A stretch of DNA of 64,000 nt from Actinomycetota bacterium. Its GTDB lineage: Bacteria > Actinomycetota > Actinomycetes > Propionibacteriales > Propionibacteriaceae. Positions 59,801-64,000 of the stretch are shown here, one piece after another. The notes beneath the pieces were generated by a model that saw only the letters and a program-made list of their open reading frames with translations, was not told the DNA's origin and ran no database searches. Location of the stretch: the NCBI GenBank assembly GCA_020161755.1, contig JAIUOS010000002.1, forward strand, positions 124,001-188,000, read 5' to 3'. Made by a program: the position numbers and the translations under genes. Positions within the stretch are counted from its first letter, which is position 1. Each line of letters starts with the position of its first letter.

Positions 59801-62232
59801 TCGAGCCGGTGGGCGCGCGCCTTCTCATTGAGTTGGGCGACCAGGTCGCGGGTGGGGGCGAGCATGATCGCGTCGCGGCCTTCGGCGCGGTCGTCCTTCC
59901 AGGAGTCGAAGACGGCGCGGGTGAGTCCATCGAGGTCGCCGATGTGGACGCGTCCGTTGTCGAGGTAGAAGCCGAGCGACTCGGGTCGTCCGTCCCGCAG
60001 GGCGAGGGACGCGTTGCCCTCGGCCGGGTCGGCGAACCGCAACAGTTCGTTGAGATGGACGGCGCCGTGCTGGGCGGCGATGTCACGAAGTACGCCGCCT
60101 GCGGCGATCGCGCCGAGTTGCTGGTCGTCCCCGATCAGCCGGACGCTGCCGCCGCGCTTCAGGATGAAGTCGATCGCGACATCGAGGCTGAGGGTGTCGG
60201 CGGTGCCGGCTTCGTCGATGATCACCAACGTCTTCGGGCCGATCGAGGACGCCCATTTCGGCAGGTCGTGCTGTTCGATCGACCACACCAGCTTGGCCAG
60301 CGTGTCGGTGTGCGTCTCGATCTGGGACCGCAGCTGCGCGGCCGCGGCAGCAGCGGGGGAGAGGCCGACCACCGTGCCTCCGCTCTCCCGCCAGGCTCGG
60401 GCTAGCGTCGCCATCGCGGTGGTCTTGCCCGATCCCGCCGGCGCGATGCCAAGCTGGACGCGCGCACCCGAGGTGGCCATCGCCCGCACCATCGCGGCCT
60501 GGCCGGCGTTCAGCGTCAGGCCGTTCGCGACCGATTCCAGCAGCGCAAGATCGACGGACTCGATCGGCACCTGGCGACCGTCCGAACGTCCCGCCGCAGC
60601 GACGATCCGCTGTTCGGCTTCGACGATCCGACGAGACGTGAACAGCTTCGCACCCGCCACCTCGTACACGCTGGAGCCGTCGGACCGGCGGAGTTCGTCG
60701 GGTTCCTCGATGGCCTTGTCCCGGGGGTCAATGGCGACAGCGTGAAGCTCCAGGGCGGTCGTGGTGAGCCAGTCGGCGGCCCGTTCGAGTTGATCCGGAC
60801 GCAACCCGGTAGTGCGGAGTTGCCGCTTCGCCTCGGCGTGCACGTGCCAGTACTGCCACACCGCGCGCTCACCCTCGACGGTCGCGATGATCTGCCGGGC
60901 AGTGTGCCGGTACCAGTCGTGGTTCGGCAGTGGCGCCCGCGTGCCGCTCGGGTGCAGTGCCGACGCCACCATCGCCTCCACAGCCTGTGCTCCGCCAAGT
61001 ACGGCCTCGGCCTGACGTCGCCAGGCGGCGCGCTGCTCGGCGAGGGTTCGGGGTGCGTGCTTGGCCTGCCGGGTGTCCTGCCACGCCTGCTCGGCGAGGC
61101 TGGTCATCTCGACTGCGGTCGGGGTGCGGCCGTGTACCCGCTGGAAGTCTCCGGCCAGCTCCGATGCCCTCAGCTGGATGCTCTTGCGCCGAGTCGACCA
61201 CCGGTCGAGGAGCCGCGAATCCACCCCGGCGACCTCGCGAACTGGGCGCTTGCCCTCCGGCGCTGGACGGGCCTTGAACACCAGTCCGAGATCGGTGGCG
61301 AGGTGCCGCTCCAGGGCGGTGTTGTAGGTCTCGGACGCAGCGACTGTGGCCTTGAACAGGATGCGCCCGTCGATGCAGCGCCAGCGTCCATCCAGGGTCT
61401 GAACCTTGTTCGCCACCGCGACATGGGTGTGGAGATCGGGGTCGGAGGCCCGCGAGTCGCGGTGGGTGAAGGCCGCGCCGACCAACCCTTTCACGTCGAC
61501 TTGGCGGACCCCGTTGCGTCCGAGCCGGGTGTAGAGAGCGTGGTCCTCGATGTAGCGCAGCGCGTCAACCATCGCCTTCTGGTGCGCCTGCTCGATGACC
61601 GCCGCAATCGACGGATCAGCCAGCGCCCACAGTGCTGACACCGACTTCACCGGAGAGAACGTCAGGTCGAATCCGGCGACCGCAGTGGTCTGTGGACGGG
61701 ACAGCCGGGCGACCAGTCCGGCCATTTCGCGGGCGTCCTGCGGTTCACGTTTGAACTCGGCGAAGAAGAACTCTCGCGCCACCTCGGTGCGGATCCGCCC
61801 CCGTTCCTCACGCGGCACGGCAGCGGCAGGGGACGCGCCCATCGAGGTGTTGTAGTCGGCGAAGCGCCGGGCGACCTCCAGCCGGAACGGGCTGACGTCG
61901 GGGGAGTAGACCCGGTACGGCTGGCCAAGGCTGATCGCGTTGGCGAAGTCCTTGGCCTCCGCGTCCGGCGACAGGGCTGCCTGTCGCTGAAGGGCCAGAG
62001 GGTGGTAGCCGGCGCCGAAGAGAGCCTTCATCTGTTCGGCGGTCACCGGATCCCCGGCGTCGAGACCTTCGATTCCCTCCAGCCCGCGCCCCACCCAGAC
62101 GCCCGGGGTCTCGCCCTTGGCGGAGTAGTAGGAGGCCAGCGACAGGTGGCCCTTCTCGGTGGAGTCCATGGCAGCCACCTGCCGGGTCAGGTAGTCGTAC
62201 CCCGACCCGGCTGTGAGCTTCTTGACCTCCAT
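56896..62232 (-). CDS. MobF relaxase fused to SF1 helicase and TOPRIM primase-like domain
   Basis: A 1778-residue protein. The N-terminal TrwC/MobF relaxase has candidate catalytic tyrosines Y12/Y14 and Y35/Y36 (SYYSAKGETPGVWVGRG), and SDPDLHTHVAVANKV (about 262-275) gives the metal-binding His cluster. An RecD/TraI-type helicase follows: GIAPAGSGKTTAMATLARAW (about 597), LVIIDEAGTAD, and RGRTANHIYLV near its end. The C-terminal 320 residues resemble the DnaG core: LIDRFRNRVVFPITHD, GPKYLNTPETPLFHKG, LVEGPMDAIAVTLAT and VATDNDKAGRAAAER, the TOPRIM Glu and Asp motifs. It could nick oriT, unwind, and prime or tether synthesis. ATG 62232 is used; GTG 62235 directly precedes it. Confidence 0.9.
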   Translation of the reverse strand: MEVKKLTAGSGYDYLTRQVAAMDSTEKGHLSLASYYSAKGETPGVWVGRGLEGIEGLDAGDPVTAEQMKALFGAGYHPLALQRQAALSPDAEAKDFANAISLGQPYRVYSPDVSPFRLEVARRFADYNTSMGASPAAAVPREERGRIRTEVAREFFFAEFKREPQDAREMAGLVARLSRPQTTAVAGFDLTFSPVKSVSALWALADPSIAAVIEQAHQKAMVDALRYIEDHALYTRLGRNGVRQVDVKGLVGAAFTHRDSRASDPDLHTHVAVANKVQTLDGRWRCIDGRILFKATVAASETYNTALERHLATDLGLVFKARPAPEGKRPVREVAGVDSRLLDRWSTRRKSIQLRASELAGDFQRVHGRTPTAVEMTSLAEQAWQDTRQAKHAPRTLAEQRAAWRRQAEAVLGGAQAVEAMVASALHPSGTRAPLPNHDWYRHTARQIIATVEGERAVWQYWHVHAEAKRQLRTTGLRPDQLERAADWLTTTALELHAVAIDPRDKAIEEPDELRRSDGSSVYEVAGAKLFTSRRIVEAEQRIVAAAGRSDGRQVPIESVDLALLESVANGLTLNAGQAAMVRAMATSGARVQLGIAPAGSGKTTAMATLARAWRESGGTVVGLSPAAAAAAQLRSQIETHTDTLAKLVWSIEQHDLPKWASSIGPKTLVIIDEAGTADTLSLDVAIDFILKRGGSVRLIGDDQQLGAIAAGGVLRDIAAQHGAVHLNELLRFADPAEGNASLALRDGRPESLGFYLDNGRVHIGDLDGLTRAVFDSWKDDRAEGRDAIMLAPTRDLVAQLNEKARAHRLDGQHPGREVTLADGNRASAGDTIITRLNNRKLRVSRTDWVKNGDRWTVLKVAANGRLTAQHNTHRRIVTLPADYVAESTELGYATTVHGAQGVTADALHGLATGSESRQQLYTMVTRGRTANHIYLVNVGDGDPHSLVESDSVIPPTPTDLLTRILTRDEAPVSATTSIALQDDPAVRLGEATARYADALLVAIEQTAEPDVIASLDAIAETGLSWITFAPAWPTLRTHLLLLNATGVDPLVALNEALAQGSLKDAHDAAAVLDWRLDATPRAPAGPLPWLPGIPERLAVDPKWGVYLTERASLVSTLADEVRQQAAEATRTPAWVGEGPRLPTSLLGEVAVWRAAMAVPDTDLRPTGEPQFAAAAARHQHRLDRQLATDRNPALAEWAPLLATISPAIENDPYQASLARQLARLTSAGIDAVGLLASAAAEGVLPDDHAAAALWWRINRHLEPAVATTMTDPTPTPWTDDFGRAVDPDRVEQLRASAWWPALVAALDRATARGWALSDLLTPISAEDLDECQALVWRTTMLTNPVHDDPVDRLWTPESEEHASAQEGVSEDEVEIVDDAWAILQIEAMARAQRGEPGLTQAEINELLSRRDAWHEAGTTPERLAHINELATQFFEARFPDSWAHDYLVDRLHSDITGDPGYRPGYAPDSWTSLVGHLRRQGVTDHEMILAGVAKQASTGNLIDRFRNRVVFPITHDDQILGFVARRHPDADETAGPKYLNTPETPLFHKGAQLYGHTPSLLRGGRPVLVEGPMDAIAVTLATSGEYVGLAALGTALTRKQARQLRRHTDVPIVATDNDKAGRAAAERDYWTLTDVGHDPLMAGLPEGTDPAELVTQDRSKELDAALRASTPLSHTLLADLIAGRARDGSVEDAIRVIGAASPIRWSDALSELAKATGRSVPELHAALAAHLGLHTTGIRQSRRGSTPTRPDDRLLGNPDPAVANGTAAPERSDSIRP

Positions 62233-62238
62233 CACGAC

Positions 62239-62274
62239 CAGTACGAAGGCAGCAAGAGCGCCCTGGCGGACAGC
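62239..62274 (-). promoter_or_regulatory. ICE backbone two-block element, copy G (before the relaxase)
   Basis: On the minus strand GCTGCCTTCGTACTG is an exact match over GCTGCCTTC to block 2 of copies A and D. The block 1 position, CTGTCCGCC, matches GTGGCCGAC at 6 of 9 bases. It ends only about 6 nt before the relaxase start, so if it is a promoter the message would be leaderless or nearly so. Confidence 0.45.
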
Positions 62275-62280
62275 CGTCGT

Positions 62281-62387
62281 CCCGCGAGTTCATGGCGGGT
62301 CTGGGCTCCGAATGCGCCCTCGGGAGATTCGGCGTTGTCAGTGGAGACTTGGCGTTCGCAGCGGACGGGGTTCGTGCCCTTCGTCCG
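62281..62387. other. Candidate origin of transfer (oriT)
   Basis: The non-coding space between the relaxase gene and the divergent accessory operon holds three inverted repeats. They are CCCGC/GCGGG (62281-62299), CCGAAT/ATTCGG (62308-62332), and CGGACG/CGTCCG with an inner GGG/CCC (62362-62387). MobF oriT sites usually lie beside the relaxase gene with such repeats. The nick site cannot be identified by eye. Confidence 0.4.
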
Positions 62388-62493
62388 ACGATGCAGGAGG
62401 TGCTTGGGACATCTCGGTGGGGTCGTGAAGGGCCGGGTGGAGGTCAGGCAAGGCGTCGGGGACATAGGGGATCGGGGGTCTCGTGGGGTTGTC

Positions 62494-62529
62494 GGTGGCC
62501 GTCAGGAGGTGGTCGTTGCCTTCGTAGGG
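62494..62529 (+). promoter_or_regulatory. ICE backbone two-block element, copy F
   Basis: GGTGGCCGTC (62494-62503) and TTGCCTTCGTAGGG (62516-62529) at the standard spacing, 36 nt before the ATG at 62566. With copy G on the other strand it brackets the proposed oriT. Confidence 0.55.
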
Positions 62530-62565
62530 AGCGAGTGGCGGTTGGTGACCAAGGAGGGCTGTGCC

Positions 62566-62880
62566 ATGGGGAGCAAGCAGACGGTTCGTCAGGCGGCCCG
62601 GCGGGCTGCGTTCCAGATGCAGCAGCGGCGGCGTGAGGAGGAGACCAAGCGCGAGCGCCGGGTGACGAACGAGTCGATCAAGCTGATGGTCGCGCTGCGG
62701 GAGCGGGACGACGCCGAGACCAGGGCTCGGGACGCGATTCGCGCGATGGAGGGTGAGGGCCTGGACGCGGCGGCGATCGTCCGGTGGAGCAACGGCGAAC
62801 TGGACGCCAAGGAGATCGCACGGCTGCGCGACTTCGTCCCGAAGTACGCCGACCCCGTGCCGGACGGGCGTCCGTCATGA
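62566..62880 (+). CDS. Small basic accessory protein divergent from the relaxase
   Basis: A 104-residue protein rich in Arg, Glu and Ala. The first half is strongly basic and coiled-coil-like (QAARRAAFQMQQRRREEETK), and the second half is acidic. It may be a DNA-binding relaxosome accessory given its place next to the proposed oriT; no motif proves it. AAGGAGGG lies 7 bp before the ATG. Its stop overlaps the next ATG. Confidence 0.6.
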   Translation: MGSKQTVRQAARRAAFQMQQRRREEETKRERRVTNESIKLMVALRERDDAETRARDAIRAMEGEGLDAAAIVRWSNGELDAKEIARLRDFVPKYADPVPDGRPS

Positions 62881-63719
62881 AAACCGGGATCGCGCGCAAG
62901 CCGCAGCTCGAGCCCATCAAGCGGCGGTGGCTGCGTCCGCTGTCGCCCGCCGAGCGGGCACTGACATGGCTGCTCTGGGTCGGCGCTCATGTTCCAGACG
63001 TCGTGGTAAGTGCAGTGATCGTGCTTCCGATCGTCAGCCTGCTCCCCGGCCTGATCGCGTGGCTGGTTCTCGGCGCGATGGTGCTGGGTTCGTTCCTGGT
63101 GGCGTCCAGGTGGATGCGGTGGCGCGCGGTCGGGTGGTTCCTGGGTGGTACCCGCCTGCCGGCCGACGTCGACGCTGTGATTCGGCCGCTGCTTGAGGAG
63201 GCCGCGTGCGTGAGTGACCGTCGCATCGACTTGGGACTGGCGGTGCCGGGAATGCAGACCACAGCGGTCGGGCCGAACGTCATCCTGATCGACCGGTCGC
63301 TGGTCGACGGCTACTGCGCCGGAAAGGTTGACTCGCAGTACTTGGCATTCACGCTCGCTCGCCGTGCTGCCCAGTTGCGGCTCGGCTACACCAGGTTCGA
63401 TCTCGTCGTCACCTTTTGGTGCCAGCCTGTGGTCCTGTTCACGGCGATGGGCAGCAGCCTCGGGAGGATCGCGCTGATCGCGGCGGCGTGGCGAGCGCGG
63501 TTCCTGATGGCCGGCATCGTTCTCGTCCATTCCTATCTGGACGCGACCCTGCCGCTGGGCATCGCCGGCGCCGGCATCATCGCCGCAACCTACGCGATTC
63601 CCTGGCTGCGGCGCCTCTGGACTCAGCACCTCGAGAAGGTCGCCGACACTTCGCCCCGACTCGCGCTGATCAAGGACGGGTCTCCGCTTCTGGGCAGCGG
63701 CCGGCGTCGGATCGTGTAG
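62877..63719 (+). CDS. Membrane protein of the relaxase-divergent operon
   Basis: A 280-residue protein with two N-terminal helices (about 35-80) and two more near residues 190-250, and soluble stretches between (RPLLEEAACVSDRRIDLGLA). Its middle part vaguely recalls M48-type membrane peptidase surroundings, but the HExxH zinc motif is absent (LARRAAQLRLG instead). The function is unknown. It is coupled by a 4-bp overlap to the basic protein before it. Confidence 0.6.
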   Translation: MKTGIARKPQLEPIKRRWLRPLSPAERALTWLLWVGAHVPDVVVSAVIVLPIVSLLPGLIAWLVLGAMVLGSFLVASRWMRWRAVGWFLGGTRLPADVDAVIRPLLEEAACVSDRRIDLGLAVPGMQTTAVGPNVILIDRSLVDGYCAGKVDSQYLAFTLARRAAQLRLGYTRFDLVVTFWCQPVVLFTAMGSSLGRIALIAAAWRARFLMAGIVLVHSYLDATLPLGIAGAGIIAATYAIPWLRRLWTQHLEKVADTSPRLALIKDGSPLLGSGRRRIV

Positions 63720-63814
63720 GGCCGTACTCGCCGCAGAGCCCGGCGCTGCCACCTGGGGGTGGGTTGGCACGTCGGGCTCTCTCCACGCCCTGCAGCAAGC
63801 CAAGTCGGCGTCGA

Positions 63815-63850
63815 TGTGGCCGACAGCGCCGTGTTCGTCCCTTCTTCATG
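63815..63850 (+). promoter_or_regulatory. ICE backbone two-block element, copy E
   Basis: TGTGGCCGAC (63815-63824) and CCCTTCTTCATG (63839-63850) at the standard spacing, 29 nt before ATG 63880. GAGGAGGG between them could pair with CCCTTCTT. Confidence 0.7.
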
Positions 63851-63879
63851 GTCAAGAACCACGAGGAGGGAAGTTCGAG

Positions 63880-64000
63880 ATGAGCCTGTCCACGAGCGAG
63901 GCCTACGGGCACCTGCGCAACGCCGCCTGGCACTACCTGTCGGCGGACGGCGACGGGGCAGAGGGCATCTTCCTCGGGGCGGCGTGCCTGGACGTCGAGG
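63880..64000 (+). CDS. Start of an ICE protein (3' truncated by the window)
   Basis: The first 40 residues (TSEAYGHLRNAAWHYLSADG, then GAEGIFLGAACLDVE) are seen before the window ends. ATG 63880 follows GAGGAGGG and copy E of the repeated element. I do not recognise it. Confidence 0.55.
   Translation, partial: MSLSTSEAYGHLRNAAWHYLSADGDGAEGIFLGAACLDVE

Noticed and set aside
63340-63400. M48-type metalloprotease call for the protein at 62877-63719
   Set aside because: The HExxH motif is absent where it would be expected (LARRAAQLRLG), so only a membrane protein can be claimed.

Overview
The window is high-GC DNA from an actinobacterium. A gene for prokaryotic ubiquitin-like protein (Pup) next to tyrA-cmk-der, GTG starts, and SCO6880-type conjugation genes all fit. 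The overall look suggests a Propionibacteriaceae-like host, but that family call is an inference. Positions 1-7260 are chromosomal backbone: a 62-bp perfect palindrome, pup, tyrA, cmk, a convergent GT87 glycosyltransferase, der, two envelope or secreted proteins, and a tRNA-Pro(GGG) gene.

From the 3' end of the tRNA-Pro (7259) to beyond the right edge lies what reads as one large integrative and conjugative element (ICE). Its backbone comes in blocks: an excisionase-like HTH gene (7.5 kb); a Tad/Flp pilus operon ending in a membrane LysM-BTAD regulator (8.4-19.2 kb); a sigma-like HTH protein and a type IV secretion operon with a ParA-like ATPase, VirB8-like, TrbL-like, SCO6880, VirB4 and cell-wall hydrolase genes (25.6-33.5 kb); ArdC, a VirD4 coupling protein and a DUF4913-like gene (48.9-52.8 kb); and a 1778-residue MobF relaxase-helicase-TOPRIM protein with a divergent accessory operon and a probable oriT (56.9-63.7 kb). 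No integrase is seen, so it and the second att site probably lie past the right edge.

Cargo sits between the backbone blocks. It includes a KAP P-loop NTPase, an orphan nucleotidyltransferase, a TetR/GT1 glycosyltransferase pair and a GIY-YIG protein (19.8-25.4 kb). A second region (33.5-48.8 kb) holds a PIN toxin-antitoxin pair, a two-component system with HsmA/DUF2871 membrane proteins, two more TetR-regulated modules, an IS21-family element with exact ends and a 5-bp target duplication, several frameshifted genes and a NYN-LOTUS protein. A third (52.9-56.6 kb) holds an AbiE-type pair and a GH-E nuclease toxin.

The most unusual signal is a two-block, 36-nt element in front of most ICE backbone operons and no cargo gene that I found. 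It has GTGGCCGAC, about 14-16 variable bases, then GCCTTCTTCATG. Five copies are strong, one moderate and two weak. It looks like a private promoter or operator regulon of the element. The sigma-like protein at 25642-26445, itself preceded by a weak copy, is the natural candidate regulator.
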